The notes: a model not told the origin generated them from the letters alone. Shown: positions 1-8,682, numbered from the stretch's first letter. The stretch is 64,000 nt of DNA from DATFVA01 sp963839165 (GCA_963839165.1 CAWIUG010000024.1:62001-126000); one strand, 5' to 3'. Numbers and translations: made by a program.

Positions 1-663
1 GCCTGTCCATTCTGTAGGGATATATTGCCACTTGGGAGTTATGTTCTGAAGGGCGGGCACATAATGCTGGGCAAGAAAAAACAGGGAGCCCGCTGCATCC
101 GCGTACCAGTCGGAAGGACTAAATCCCCAGCTTTTGGCGAAACCGTCTTCTGTTTCTACATATGTCTGATATGCTATACCTAACGCAGTCCCCCATATAG
201 TTCCCTCATCCCAGGAAAAACCGGAAGCAATCATACCTTCGCTTAGCAGATAAGAGATAAGATATCCACCGTAAAAATGTCCTGCCTTATCAACCTGGAG
301 TGCATATACCCAATCCTCTTCAAAATGAAAACTACCCCTATCCTTATTCCACCATGCATTTGCCTGGTGAACATGAAGCCAGGCGATGGCGCCAAGGTAA
401 ATTCCCCCCAATATCGCTGCACTTGTGGGCCTGATTTCCGTTTTCAAATTCGGGGGCAGGCCGTTGAGTGTATATCTTTTTTCACCTGCATAAGTAAATT
501 TGTCTGCTGACAGGTAGATTGAAGGTGTGGAATGTGATGACCCGGAAAGGGAATCGCAGCTCTGTCCATAACTGACTGTTGATATTACCTGAATAATCAG
601 CAGGAAATAAGAAATGATAGAAAGCCTTCTGAGATTATGCCGGCTGATTAGTTCTAGTTTCAA
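1..663 (-). CDS. DUF2279 family protein, 3' end beyond window
   Basis: An open frame of 221 codons runs off the left edge with no stop. After a hydrophobic N-terminal segment (about residues 13-30, probably a signal peptide), the protein carries stretches such as VDKAGHFYGGYLISYLLSEG and SWGFSPSDWYADAAGS. These resemble the DUF2279 (YfiM-like, predicted periplasmic) family, whose function is unknown. The likely start is TTG at 663. It overlaps the TGA stop of the upstream barrel gene, and a GGGGG run just before it could serve as ribosome binding site. Translational coupling to that gene is likely. The family call rests on motif recall only. Confidence 0.7.
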   Translation of the reverse strand, partial: MKLELISRHNLRRLSIISYFLLIIQVISTVSYGQSCDSLSGSSHSTPSIYLSADKFTYAGEKRYTLNGLPPNLKTEIRPTSAAILGGIYLGAIAWLHVHQANAWWNKDRGSFHFEEDWVYALQVDKAGHFYGGYLISYLLSEGMIASGFSWDEGTIWGTALGIAYQTYVETEDGFAKSWGFSPSDWYADAAGSLFFLAQHYVPALQNITPKWQYIPTEWTG

Positions 664-1235
664 TATGCCCCCAGTTTAAGACTCAATATTCCGGTTATCC
701 CGGTTAAATCATTCCCGGTAACATGATAAACATCAGTGAAGGACGAAATCATTCTGTAGCTTATACCTGCGTCTGCATGTATCCAGTCGTTAAGCTTAAC
801 TTCAAAACTTACCTGAGGTTCCCAGATCAGTAAATTTTGATTTGAGAACTTCGTGCTTACGTCCTTCAGATAGAAATTAAGCCCTCCGCTGCCTAAAAGC
901 ATACTTAAACTAAGATTATAAAGACTTTCATGAAGGATTAAATATTCAAACTCCAGTCCACCATAAGTAAGATCAAGCAGCAGGTCCTTATTCCCTGGCT
1001 GTACCAGATAGTTTGAACTTACTTCATTTGCCAGAGTATAATAACCGGCACCGAGAACCAGTCTTTTATTAATGATCCAGCCTGCTCTTCCTCCGGCTAT
1101 AATACCTGTATGGCCTGCAATCCTCGTAAGCTTTATTACAGGTGCGGCAAAGGCCCCGTTGTCACAGCTCTGTGAAAAGGCAGAAGAAGAATAAAGTGCG
1201 GTCAGCACTAATAACATGAAAAATTTCTTCTGCAT
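660..1235 (-). CDS. small outer-membrane beta-barrel-like protein
   Basis: A 191-residue protein with a clear Sec signal peptide (MQKK, hydrophobic core, cleavage near AFSQS). The rest alternates short hydrophobic and polar stretches rich in Gly, Tyr and Leu, and it ends in an aromatic residue (LKLGAY). That is typical of 8-stranded outer-membrane barrels or DUF-type surface proteins of Bacteroidota. I recognise no catalytic motif. The next gene (DUF2279) starts inside its stop codon, so the two are probably co-transcribed and may both belong to the envelope. Function unknown. Confidence 0.7.
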   Translation of the reverse strand: MQKKFFMLLVLTALYSSSAFSQSCDNGAFAAPVIKLTRIAGHTGIIAGGRAGWIINKRLVLGAGYYTLANEVSSNYLVQPGNKDLLLDLTYGGLEFEYLILHESLYNLSLSMLLGSGGLNFYLKDVSTKFSNQNLLIWEPQVSFEVKLNDWIHADAGISYRMISSFTDVYHVTGNDLTGITGILSLKLGAY

Positions 1236-1399
1236 TATAATCTGATGGTTCCCTGCTAAATTTTTATTTTTAATGCCGTAAGATAATTTTTCTTTTCAAT
1301 CTAAAACAGTATAAAAATGAGTTTATACAAATTTTCAAATATTATTCTATTAATTCTTATATTCATTCCCAATTAACCAATATTTAATGTAATCAGAAG

Positions 1400-2716
1400 A
1401 TGAAAGTACTTAAATTCGGCGGTACATCGGTGGGTTCAGCCCGGCGGATGAAGGAGGCAGCCGGCCTTATTTCCGGAAATGATAAAAAGATTGTTGTTCT
1501 TTCAGCAATGGCAGGGACAACAAATAAGCTGGTGGAAATCGCGGATCTCCTTTATGCAAAAGAAAATGAGAGGGCCGTCCGGGTTATTAATGAACTCGGG
1601 AATGTTTATTCGAATGTAATAAAAGAACTTTATTCCTCAAAAGAATACCTTGGTAGAGCCGGAGAATTGATAGCGACACACTTTAATTACATCAGGTCGT
1701 TCACGCAGGATATATTTACAAGGTTTGAGGAAAGAGCCGTTCTTGCTCAGGGAGAACTTATTTCCACAGCACTATTCCAGTTTTACCTGGAGGAAATTAA
1801 AATAAGATCTGTATTGCTTCCCGCATTAAGTTTTATGAGAATCGATACCAACCAGGAACCGGATAACTTTTATATCAAGGAAAACCTTGAAAGGGAATTG
1901 TCGAAGTATCCGGATGATAATCTTTTTATTACACAGGGCTTTATATGCCGTAACCTGTACGGTGAGGTCGATAACCTGAAAAGAGGGGGGAGTGACTACT
2001 CTGCTTCTCTGATCGGTGCGGCTGCGGGGGCCGAGGAAATACAGATATGGACAGACATAAATGGTATGCATAATAACGATCCTCGCTTTATCAGCAATAC
2101 AAAACCAGTCTATAGTCTTACTTTTGATGAAGCAGCGGAGCTGGCCTATTTCGGAGCGAAGATACTCCATCCATCAAGTATCCTTCCGGCTCAGCAAAAG
2201 GGTATCCCGGTTAGATTAAAAAACACTATGCAGCCAGATGACGCAGGAACTCTTATTTCATCGGACTCCTCGGGAGAAGGTATCAAAGCGATTGCTGCTA
2301 AAGATGGTATTACAGTTGTTAAGATAAAATCCGGCAGAATGCTTATGGCCTATGGTTTCCTGAGAAAGGTTTTTGAGGTATTTGAGAGATACAGAACCCC
2401 TATCGATATGATCTCTACCTCAGAAGTTTCCATATCCTTAACCATCGATGATACAACCTACCTGAATAAAATAATTGAAGAACTTAAGATTTATGGCTCT
2501 GTGGAAGCCTTCGGGGAAAATACTATAGTGTGTCTCGTGGGCAATACTATTGTTGAACAGAAAGGACATATTAGTAAAATATTTGAGGCATTGAAGCATA
2601 TATCTGTGAGAATGATTTCGTACGGTGGAAGCAGGCATAGCATTTCCTTATTGATAAAGTCGGTGGATAAAAAAGAAGTTCTTCAGTCGCTCCATTTAAC
2701 TATGTTTGTGGAATAG
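1400..2716 (+). CDS. lysC: aspartate kinase
   Basis: A 438-residue cytosolic enzyme that phosphorylates L-aspartate, the first step of the lysine, threonine, methionine and diaminopimelate pathway. The N-terminal amino-acid kinase domain opens with MKVLKFGGTSVGS, and the substrate-binding RGGSDYSASL lies near residues 196-205. The C-terminal third is an ACT-domain pair (for example VVKIKSGRMLMAYGFLRKVF), expected to bind the feedback amino acid. There is no homoserine dehydrogenase domain, so it is monofunctional. lysA follows 3 bases downstream, so this is a lysine/DAP operon. The start is preceded only by a weak AGAAG. Confidence 0.93.
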   Translation: MKVLKFGGTSVGSARRMKEAAGLISGNDKKIVVLSAMAGTTNKLVEIADLLYAKENERAVRVINELGNVYSNVIKELYSSKEYLGRAGELIATHFNYIRSFTQDIFTRFEERAVLAQGELISTALFQFYLEEIKIRSVLLPALSFMRIDTNQEPDNFYIKENLERELSKYPDDNLFITQGFICRNLYGEVDNLKRGGSDYSASLIGAAAGAEEIQIWTDINGMHNNDPRFISNTKPVYSLTFDEAAELAYFGAKILHPSSILPAQQKGIPVRLKNTMQPDDAGTLISSDSSGEGIKAIAAKDGITVVKIKSGRMLMAYGFLRKVFEVFERYRTPIDMISTSEVSISLTIDDTTYLNKIIEELKIYGSVEAFGENTIVCLVGNTIVEQKGHISKIFEALKHISVRMISYGGSRHSISLLIKSVDKKEVLQSLHLTMFVE

Positions 2717-2719
2717 ACC

Positions 2720-3874
2720 ATGTTTGATCAGGATCTTGTAAATAAATTCAGACGAATAAATACTCCGTTCTACTACTATGATATTGACCTGCTGCGTAGA
2801 ACCCTGGAAGCTGTAAGGAAGGAGACTGATAAATATGGTTATGAGGTACATTATGCCGTTAAAGCTAATGCAAATGATAAAATTCTTAAGATCATAAGGG
2901 AATATGGATTCGGCGCAGACTGTGTAAGCGGTAATGAGATAAGGAGATCCCTCGCAACGGGATTTGCTCCTGACCGGATTGTCTTTGCGGGAGTTGGTAA
3001 ATCGGATGATGAAATCATTACGGGACTTGAGAATAATATCTTCTGTTTTAACTGTGAGTCGCTTCAGGAAATAGAGGTTATAAGTGAATTGGCTGGTAAG
3101 AGAAATAAAAAAGCGGATATAGCTTTACGAATAAATCCGAATATTGATCCTAAAACTCATCATTATATTACTACGGGGCTGGAGGAGAATAAATTCGGTA
3201 TCAACCGATGGGAACTTGAGAAAATTGTGGATGCCCTAAAAAGAATGAAAAATGTCAACCTTATAGGACTTCATTTTCATATCGGTTCACAAATCACTGA
3301 TCCTGAAATATTTAAGAGTCTTTGTCTTCACGTAAATGAAATCCGGGATTGGTTTTCGAAACATAATATCGATTTTCCACATCTGAACGTGGGCGGGGGA
3401 CTGGGAGTGGACTATGAGAATCCTGATAAACATCCGGTTAATAATTTCAAATCTTTCTTTGAAATTTTTAATGATATCCTTGATTTGAGACAGGGACAGA
3501 AACTTCATTTTGAACTTGGAAGAGCGATCGTAGCTCAAAGTGGAAATTTAATTGCAAAGGTTCTGTATATAAAAGAAGGAGTGAATACTGATTTTGTTAT
3601 CCTTGACGCGGGAATGACTGAGTTGATACGTCCCGCTCTTTACCAGGCTTATCATAAAATTGAAAATCTTACCTCGGTGGGAAGAAAAAGGAAATACGAT
3701 GTTGTCGGTCCTATCTGTGAATCGTCCGATACATTCGGTAAATCATTGGTCCTGCCCGAAACCAGTCGGGGCGATATAATTGCGATAAGGACAACAGGGG
3801 CATATGGTGAAGTAATGTCGTCTCAATATAACCTTAGAGATTTGCCCAAATCTGTTTATTCAGATGAGATTTAA
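2720..3874 (+). CDS. lysA: diaminopimelate decarboxylase
   Basis: A 384-residue PLP enzyme that decarboxylates meso-diaminopimelate to L-lysine. The fold-type III barrel carries the PLP lysine motif HYAVKANAN near residue 48, the glycine-rich phosphate loop NVGGGLGVDYENP, and the C-terminal PICESSDTFGK, which supplies the active-site Cys from the partner subunit. The length is slightly short but normal for this group. It begins 3 bases after the lysC stop, so the two are translated from one mRNA. In some bacteria these two activities are fused in one protein; here they are adjacent but separate. Confidence 0.93.
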   Translation: MFDQDLVNKFRRINTPFYYYDIDLLRRTLEAVRKETDKYGYEVHYAVKANANDKILKIIREYGFGADCVSGNEIRRSLATGFAPDRIVFAGVGKSDDEIITGLENNIFCFNCESLQEIEVISELAGKRNKKADIALRINPNIDPKTHHYITTGLEENKFGINRWELEKIVDALKRMKNVNLIGLHFHIGSQITDPEIFKSLCLHVNEIRDWFSKHNIDFPHLNVGGGLGVDYENPDKHPVNNFKSFFEIFNDILDLRQGQKLHFELGRAIVAQSGNLIAKVLYIKEGVNTDFVILDAGMTELIRPALYQAYHKIENLTSVGRKRKYDVVGPICESSDTFGKSLVLPETSRGDIIAIRTTGAYGEVMSSQYNLRDLPKSVYSDEI

Positions 3875-3924
3875 TATACCGGCCTTTAAGCAGCGGAGTT
3901 ATCACCCTTTTATATCGGAGAAAA

Positions 3925-3945
3925 GACGGTTCAAGGACGGTTCAA
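3925..3945. repeat. 11-bp tandem direct repeat
   Basis: GACGGTTCAA occurs twice (3925-3934 and 3936-3945), separated by one G, in the 270-base gap after lysA. No gene covers it. It could be a slippage duplication or a pair of half-sites. I see no other structure in this gap except the ribosome binding site of the small gene at 4145. Confidence 0.6.
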
Positions 3946-4144
3946 TAAGGCTTTTGGAAAGAAAATGGTGAATAATTAAACAGTGAGTGGTCAAGGTGAG
4001 TAACCATTTATTTGATCTAATAAATGATAATTACGACAATATTATATGGTATTTTAACCTGAAGTTCAACTCCACGGCTAAAATATAAGTTGTTTTACTT
4101 GCTAAATTTGGGGAAATAAGCCATATTAAAGCGGAGGATTAACT

Positions 4145-4240
4145 ATGGAATTATTTTTTAACTCATTCCTGGTAATGTTTATCTCGGCAGTCGTTGTGAT
4201 GTTCGCACTGAGCCTCTACCTGTATCTTTATCTTGACTGA
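4145..4240 (+). CDS. 31-residue single-span membrane peptide
   Basis: ATG at 4145 follows a perfect GGAGG (4133-4137) with 7-base spacing. The frame encodes 31 residues, MELFFNSFLVMF onward, ending LYLYLYLD and a TGA. Almost the whole chain is hydrophobic, and it would form one transmembrane helix with the C-terminal Asp at the membrane edge. Its 3' end overlaps the 3' end of the convergent DUF3298 gene by 13 bases. No function can be assigned. It has the size and make-up of small accessory subunits of membrane complexes (compare CydX or KdpF), but no such partner gene is nearby. The strong ribosome binding site is the main reason to believe it. Confidence 0.6.
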   Translation: MELFFNSFLVMFISAVVVMFALSLYLYLYLD

Positions 4241-5376
4241 GTTTTGAGCATCCTTCCAACCGGACTATCAGCGCGGATTATATCCCTGAGTTCTGACCAG
4301 GGAATGAATACTTCGGGAGCCCCAAGTACATAAGCCCCTGCCTCATAGGGATTGAACTGAAACTTTATTCCACCTTTATATAAATCGAAGTTTTCATTAA
4401 GAGCAAAGCCGTTTTCAAATCCGAAAAATCCCTGGTCGTAAAGTGACTGTGATGGATCTGCCTGGTAATGTTCTCTGAATATCTTTTCCCCAATTTTATT
4501 TAATTCTTTTTTGTAGTCGACCATAAAAATATCATCAGGATTTATTTGCTCACCATTTTCAAGGTTAAAGCTGTAAAGAGCAAAGGACGAATTACCGTGT
4601 GCACCTCCGGTATAAAGATATTCACTTATCTCAAGGCTTAAAATGTTATCGGAATTAAAAGTAATGCTTGTAAATTCATTGTTCTCATATATGGGTTTGT
4701 AATCCTTGTAAATTTCCGAGTCAGCTTCAATTTCATTTCGGTAGTCCTCGATGAAAGATTCCATCCTAGCGTTTAGATCGGTATATCCGTTGTCTCCCTG
4801 CATCGAACCTTTAACGTAAAAATTTAAAATGAAGGAATTTATCTTCTGCTGTACTTCCGCATTAGGGTACTCAGTCATAACAGGGTAACTTAATACACTT
4901 GATACAGCATAATCTGAGAAGTCTGATTCTCCGTAATTCTCATGCCGCTCTTTTATTTCAAACTTTGCGCTTCCGGGAGGATAATTTTCTTTCAGGATAA
5001 AGTTATAGTTTTCACTGGAATCAGGACCGATCCAGCTTCCTTTAATTTCATTAGGGGTGGTAAATTTTCCGTCAAAAATCCCTGTAATTAGGGTATTATA
5101 TTCCTCATCATATCCTCCTTCTTCTTCAATATGTATTCTTCCGTCATCTCTCATATAGCTGTAGTACTGAAAATAGATAGGTTCGCCGACATCTGTATAG
5201 AAATAATTACCATCAAGCACAGAATCCATTCGCGTAAGGTTCATCTGAATACTTATTGTATCATTTATATTCCCCTCAAATCTCTTATAAAAATAATCCT
5301 GCACGCTCAGCGAATCCTGTGGAAGAATGAGTTCTGAACAGAAGAATAGAAGAAGAACTATATGGAATTTTTTCAT
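4228..5376 (-). CDS. exported DUF3298 / DUF4163-type protein
   Basis: A 382-residue protein with a signal peptide (MKKFHIVLLLFF, cleavage near LILPQ). The C-terminal half has the RsiV-like layout: a DUF4163-like segment near residues 160-230, then the DUF3298 hallmark YTGGAHGNSS at 255-264 and a terminal AGAYVLGAPEVFIPWSEL. In the Bacillus sigma-V anti-sigma factor RsiV this region binds lysozyme. Here there is no membrane anchor or anti-sigma domain, so only an exported binding role can be suggested. The N-terminal 130 residues look like a separate beta-rich domain. It lies 13 bases downstream of the MarR-GNAT gene. Confidence 0.78.
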   Translation of the reverse strand: MKKFHIVLLLFFCSELILPQDSLSVQDYFYKRFEGNINDTISIQMNLTRMDSVLDGNYFYTDVGEPIYFQYYSYMRDDGRIHIEEEGGYDEEYNTLITGIFDGKFTTPNEIKGSWIGPDSSENYNFILKENYPPGSAKFEIKERHENYGESDFSDYAVSSVLSYPVMTEYPNAEVQQKINSFILNFYVKGSMQGDNGYTDLNARMESFIEDYRNEIEADSEIYKDYKPIYENNEFTSITFNSDNILSLEISEYLYTGGAHGNSSFALYSFNLENGEQINPDDIFMVDYKKELNKIGEKIFREHYQADPSQSLYDQGFFGFENGFALNENFDLYKGGIKFQFNPYEAGAYVLGAPEVFIPWSELRDIIRADSPVGRMLKTQSR

Positions 5377-5389
5377 TTACGGATTTCTT

Positions 5390-6340
5390 TCATACATCCA
5401 GTTTCATTTTTATTGTGCAGCGTTGATACTTTTCCGGGTGATCATTGGGTACCTGTTCGAACCCTAGTTTTTTATACAGACTCAGGGCCGCATTGAGTTT
5501 GCTGCTTGTTTCAAGAACTATCTGATTGGCATTCCTGGCAACAGCAAAGCCTATTACGGTCAGCGCAAGTTTTTTCCCGATTTGTTTTCCCCGGTATTTC
5601 TCTGCAACTGACATCTTTGCAAGCTCAAAAGTATTTTTATCAATTTTAATAGCTGCACATGTTCCTGCTGCTTCATTTCCGAGTAATGCAAAAAAGATCT
5701 CTCCGCCATTTTTAATTATTTCTTCGGGAGAGGATAATATTCTCTCGTCTTCCGGTTCAATGGAAAAATACTTTTTCAGCCATTCTTCATTTAATTTCTT
5801 AAAGTCATCTTTATATTTTGTATCAAAGCTGACAATCTTAATTTCCTTTAATTCCCTTTCCTTTATTCTGTCCAGGATCCTGTCGAATATGCTTTTTTGA
5901 TTCAGAGTTTCTTCAATCCTGTCTAGAAGCAGCAGCATATCAAGTCCAGTTGAATTTATAACTTCTGAAGTAACTTCTTCAATGTCTGTCAGTAGGGGCC
6001 GGATCGATTCAAATGTTTGCCTTCCTTCCGGAGTGAGAGAAATAAGGTTTACCCGTTTATCTTCACCAGACCTGGCTTCAACCAGGTTCTTTTTCTTCAT
6101 TTGGTTTACAAATTGAATAATGGCGGGATGAGTGAATCCTAAAGATTGAGCTAGAGACTGGATGCTCATTGATTCATATTTGTATAAAGCGTACATGGTT
6201 GTGAACCATTTGGGCTCAAAATCGAGATTCCGGTTTTTATAAATCCGGGCTACATCCTGGGAAAGCCTGTCTCCCAGTCTTTTTAACCGGGTAGCCATAC
6301 CTAATTCCCCTAATTCTTTAATTAAATCTTCTGTGGCCAT
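5390..6340 (-). CDS. MarR-type regulator fused to GNAT acetyltransferase
   Basis: A 316-residue two-domain protein. Residues 1-145 form a MarR winged helix (FTHPAIIQFVNQMKKKNLVE is the recognition helix region, followed by the wing RSGEDKRVNLISLTPEGRQ). Residues 165-316 form a GNAT N-acetyltransferase, with the acetyl-CoA loop in VAEKYRGKQIGKKLA and the closing ALSLYKKLGFEQV. Such fusions exist in many bacteria, but their substrates are mostly unknown. A perfect palindrome sits 7-22 bases before its start and may be its own operator. The upstream gene is a glyoxalase-fold enzyme, a common target class of MarR proteins. No clear Shine-Dalgarno is seen. Confidence 0.88.
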   Translation of the reverse strand: MATEDLIKELGELGMATRLKRLGDRLSQDVARIYKNRNLDFEPKWFTTMYALYKYESMSIQSLAQSLGFTHPAIIQFVNQMKKKNLVEARSGEDKRVNLISLTPEGRQTFESIRPLLTDIEEVTSEVINSTGLDMLLLLDRIEETLNQKSIFDRILDRIKERELKEIKIVSFDTKYKDDFKKLNEEWLKKYFSIEPEDERILSSPEEIIKNGGEIFFALLGNEAAGTCAAIKIDKNTFELAKMSVAEKYRGKQIGKKLALTVIGFAVARNANQIVLETSSKLNAALSLYKKLGFEQVPNDHPEKYQRCTIKMKLDV

Positions 6341-6346
6341 AATAGT

Positions 6347-6362
6347 AATTACTTACGTAATT
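6347..6362. promoter_or_regulatory. palindromic candidate MarR operator
   Basis: AATTAC-TTAC-GTAATT, a perfect 6-bp inverted repeat with a 4-bp spacer, lies between the VOC gene stop and the MarR-GNAT start. It also contains the 8-bp palindrome TTACGTAA. The size and position fit autoregulation by a MarR dimer. An AT-rich stretch just upstream on the minus strand (TATTATATC) could hold a -10 element. This is inference from position and symmetry. Confidence 0.5.
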
Positions 6363-6373
6363 GATATAATATA

Positions 6374-6859
6374 TTATTCTAATTCAGATAACAAATCAGG
6401 AATATTCAAAGCTTCGGTATACATAACTACATTGCCCGATTTATCTTTCTTCCACTCCGGTTCAGGTCTGTCTGCATAAATCTCAACCCCGTTTCCATCA
6501 GGATCAGTAATATAAATGGATTCAGATACCCCATGGTCCGAGGCACCTTCGAGGGGATAATTTGCCTCCCACAATCTTTTAAATACCTTTGCAAGTTCTT
6601 TACGGTTCGGAAGGAGGATAGCAAAATGGTATAATCCGGTATGACCTTTAGGCGGAGGAGTTGCATCTTTCCCCGCCCAGGTATTTAATCCTATATGATG
6701 ATGGTAACCTCCTGCTGACAAAAAAACTGCAGAATCTCCATACCATGCACTAACTTTGAATCCGAGCAGATCGCGGTAAAATTTCAATGATCGGTCAAGA
6801 TCCGCAACCGTCAGATGAATGTGACCTATCCTTGTTTCAGGATGAATATTATCTTCCAT
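6374..6859 (-). CDS. VOC (glyoxalase/dioxygenase fold) family protein, CatE-like
   Basis: A 161-residue protein with the vicinal-oxygen-chelate fold. The first beta-alpha-beta-beta-beta module is GHIHLTVADLDRSLKFYRDL (residues 12-31). The second runs through GLYHFAILLP (His78) to DPDGNGVEIYAD (Glu126). These His and Glu positions are the usual metal ligands. The arrangement resembles Bacillus catechol-2,3-dioxygenase CatE. In Bacillus, CatE-type genes are controlled by MarR-family quinone sensors, which fits the MarR-GNAT gene 33 bases downstream. The substrate is not determined. Confidence 0.85.
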   Translation of the reverse strand: MEDNIHPETRIGHIHLTVADLDRSLKFYRDLLGFKVSAWYGDSAVFLSAGGYHHHIGLNTWAGKDATPPPKGHTGLYHFAILLPNRKELAKVFKRLWEANYPLEGASDHGVSESIYITDPDGNGVEIYADRPEPEWKKDKSGNVVMYTEALNIPDLLSELE

Positions 6860-6923
6860 TAATCTCTTTCAGGCATATTAAAATAATTACCTAAAGATAA
6901 TAAAGTTGGTATCAACTTTTAGT

Positions 6924-7061
6924 TCAAATATTACCTTTAAGATAATCCTTCCTTTTGTTTTCAGGAAACTTTTCGATAGCATAAAGCAGCCTAGTCCCAG
7001 GCATTTGCCTGTAATATTCTTTAAGGAACTTTTCTTTCTCAACCAGGTTTTTGCTGATCAT
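6924..7061 (-). CDS. 45-residue hypothetical protein
   Basis: An open frame of 45 codons lies between the alpha/beta hydrolase and VOC genes. It encodes a charged, helix-prone peptide: MISKNLVEKEKFLKEYYRQ, then MPGTRLLYAIEKFPENKRKD, then YLKGNI. The composition (Lys/Glu/Tyr, no rare residues) looks coding, and the sequence is free of stops in a region that otherwise has none to spare. There is no convincing Shine-Dalgarno, and an in-frame TTG lies four codons upstream of the ATG. I know no family for it. It is on the same strand as its neighbours and could be part of their operon. Confidence 0.45.
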   Translation of the reverse strand: MISKNLVEKEKFLKEYYRQMPGTRLLYAIEKFPENKRKDYLKGNI

Positions 7062-7088
7062 TTTTGAGTTCAATCAGGTCCGTGATGT

Positions 7089-8507
7089 TTATTTCCTGGT
7101 GTGTTCTACTATCCAGTTCCCGATTATCTCCAGTGCTTTCGGAGAGATGGTTTCCTCAATTATAGAATACTCTGTAGGAGCACCTGTTTCTGAGGTCTGA
7201 AATAAATGATTCAGTTTGGGTATCTCAATAACTTTGTGATCCTTGTTGCCGCCTTCTTTTAATGCCTGCTCAATAACAGGGAGATTCTGTTTCGGAGGAA
7301 CCTGGAGATCGTTTTCTCCGTTGATTGCCAGTACCGGAACCTTAACTTTTTCCAGTGCTGGTTTGGGATCATAGGTCAGGAAGAATTTAAACCAGGGAGT
7401 CAATAATGTTTGTGCCTGCCTGTCAAAAACTGCCTCGGGATCATTTCCGAATTCCTCTTTTTCGGTTGAATCGAGAGATGTATAATAATTCCTGAAAACT
7501 GTTTTGATTTTTTCGGCTGCAGCTGCGCTGTCTTTTTCAGTCTCTACTATTTTATAGAACTTCTTAGCAAGCTCAGTACCTTTTTCTATTTTTTCATCAC
7601 TCATTCCCATTGATTTTTCAATGAGTTTACTTTGTTCAATCAGGATTTTTTCACCTGTTACTCCCGGTCCCGCCATAAGAACAATAAAATCAACGTCACT
7701 GCTTTTAACCGCGGCCAGAGGAGCAATTAGTCCTCCCTCGCTGTGACCGATTATGCCTGTTTCATTTCTTCTTATATCTTTCCTGTTTTCGAGATACTTA
7801 ACAGCCGCCAGAGCATCATTCACAAAATCCTGAGTGGTTGCTGTGGAAAATTTCCCGGCTGATTTCCCTACACCTCTGTCATCATACCGTAATACTGCAA
7901 TACCCTGCCTGGTAAGGTAATCTGCCAGGACAAGAAAAGGTTTGTGTCCGAGCAATGTCTCGTCTCTGTCCTGGGGTCCTGAACCGGTTACTAGAACCAC
8001 TGCAGGGAATGGACCTCCTTCTTTAGGAAAAGTTAATGTTCCTGCTAGTTCTATCCCTGCTTCTTTATCAACAAAGGTTACTTCTTCCTCATTATAAGGA
8101 TAGGGTTTCTGAGGTACCTGGGTGCGTTTTGGCCCTTCTGTTTTTTCGGTCTTTTTGAGAATGAGAGGCCACGCATTGCCGCCCTGGTGCCAGGTTCCGG
8201 CTATGCTGTCTCCTCGGAATACTCCATCAAAGAAACCCTGTATCGATGGGATGCCGAAATAGACGCTGTCATTTTGGAATTCAGTTGAATCCACCTTAAT
8301 TCCGTATGCATTCTGATCTGGACTATCGAGGGTTGCGCTGAGAGTTCCGGCTGAATCTGATACATTAAATACTATATGGAGTTCGAAACCCGAGACTTTA
8401 AGGATTCCCTGCCAGGTTCCCTGAATCGCACTTTTGTCCGTTTGTGAGAACCCATTCAGGCTCACAAAGACTATGATAATTGAAAGCAATAAAAATTTTT
8501 TAAGCAT
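7089..8507 (-). CDS. exported alpha/beta hydrolase with lipocalin-like N-terminal domain
   Basis: A 472-residue exported protein (signal peptide to about NGFSQ, residue 22). Residues 25-120 form a beta-rich domain (GTWQGILKVSGFELHIVFNV through GTWHQGGNAWPL) often found in front of this esterase family. Residues 140-472 are the hydrolase: GSGPQDRD oxyanion loop, nucleophile elbow GHSEGG (Ser256), acid GENDLQV (Asp400) and LNHLFQ (His434). It probably cleaves esters or acyl groups in the periplasm. The substrate is unknown. It has its own start far from neighbours and may be single-gene. Confidence 0.87.
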   Translation of the reverse strand: MLKKFLLLSIIIVFVSLNGFSQTDKSAIQGTWQGILKVSGFELHIVFNVSDSAGTLSATLDSPDQNAYGIKVDSTEFQNDSVYFGIPSIQGFFDGVFRGDSIAGTWHQGGNAWPLILKKTEKTEGPKRTQVPQKPYPYNEEEVTFVDKEAGIELAGTLTFPKEGGPFPAVVLVTGSGPQDRDETLLGHKPFLVLADYLTRQGIAVLRYDDRGVGKSAGKFSTATTQDFVNDALAAVKYLENRKDIRRNETGIIGHSEGGLIAPLAAVKSSDVDFIVLMAGPGVTGEKILIEQSKLIEKSMGMSDEKIEKGTELAKKFYKIVETEKDSAAAAEKIKTVFRNYYTSLDSTEKEEFGNDPEAVFDRQAQTLLTPWFKFFLTYDPKPALEKVKVPVLAINGENDLQVPPKQNLPVIEQALKEGGNKDHKVIEIPKLNHLFQTSETGAPTEYSIIEETISPKALEIIGNWIVEHTRK

Positions 8508-8610
8508 ATCTCCACCTTAAATTGATGACCGAATAAGTCTATCTTCAAAAAAGCCTTATACTAAATTAACCAGAGTCACGCAGTAAAAAAAGATTATTAC
8601 TTGTTGGATT

Positions 8611-8637
8611 TTCCTGATGACTACGGTCATCAAGGAA
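8611..8637 (-). terminator. inverted repeat after rsgA
   Basis: TTCCTGATGAC (8611-8621) and GTCATCAAGGAA (8626-8637) pair with one bulged base around a TACG loop, 46 bases past the rsgA stop. Read on the minus strand, a run of seven T follows only about 20 bases later, so it is not a textbook intrinsic terminator. It may be a 3' stabilising hairpin. Confidence 0.35.
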
Positions 8638-8682
8638 TGAAAATTGAGCGCATCACCATAAGGTTATTTTTATCCTGACATT

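Noticed and set aside
277..510. A 77-codon plus-strand frame at the left edge
   Set aside because: It is antisense to the better-supported DUF2279 frame, which has a family motif and covers the whole region.
4145..4240. Naming the 31-residue peptide KdpF or CydX
   Set aside because: No kdp or cyd genes nearby and no specific sequence match; only size and hydrophobicity agree.
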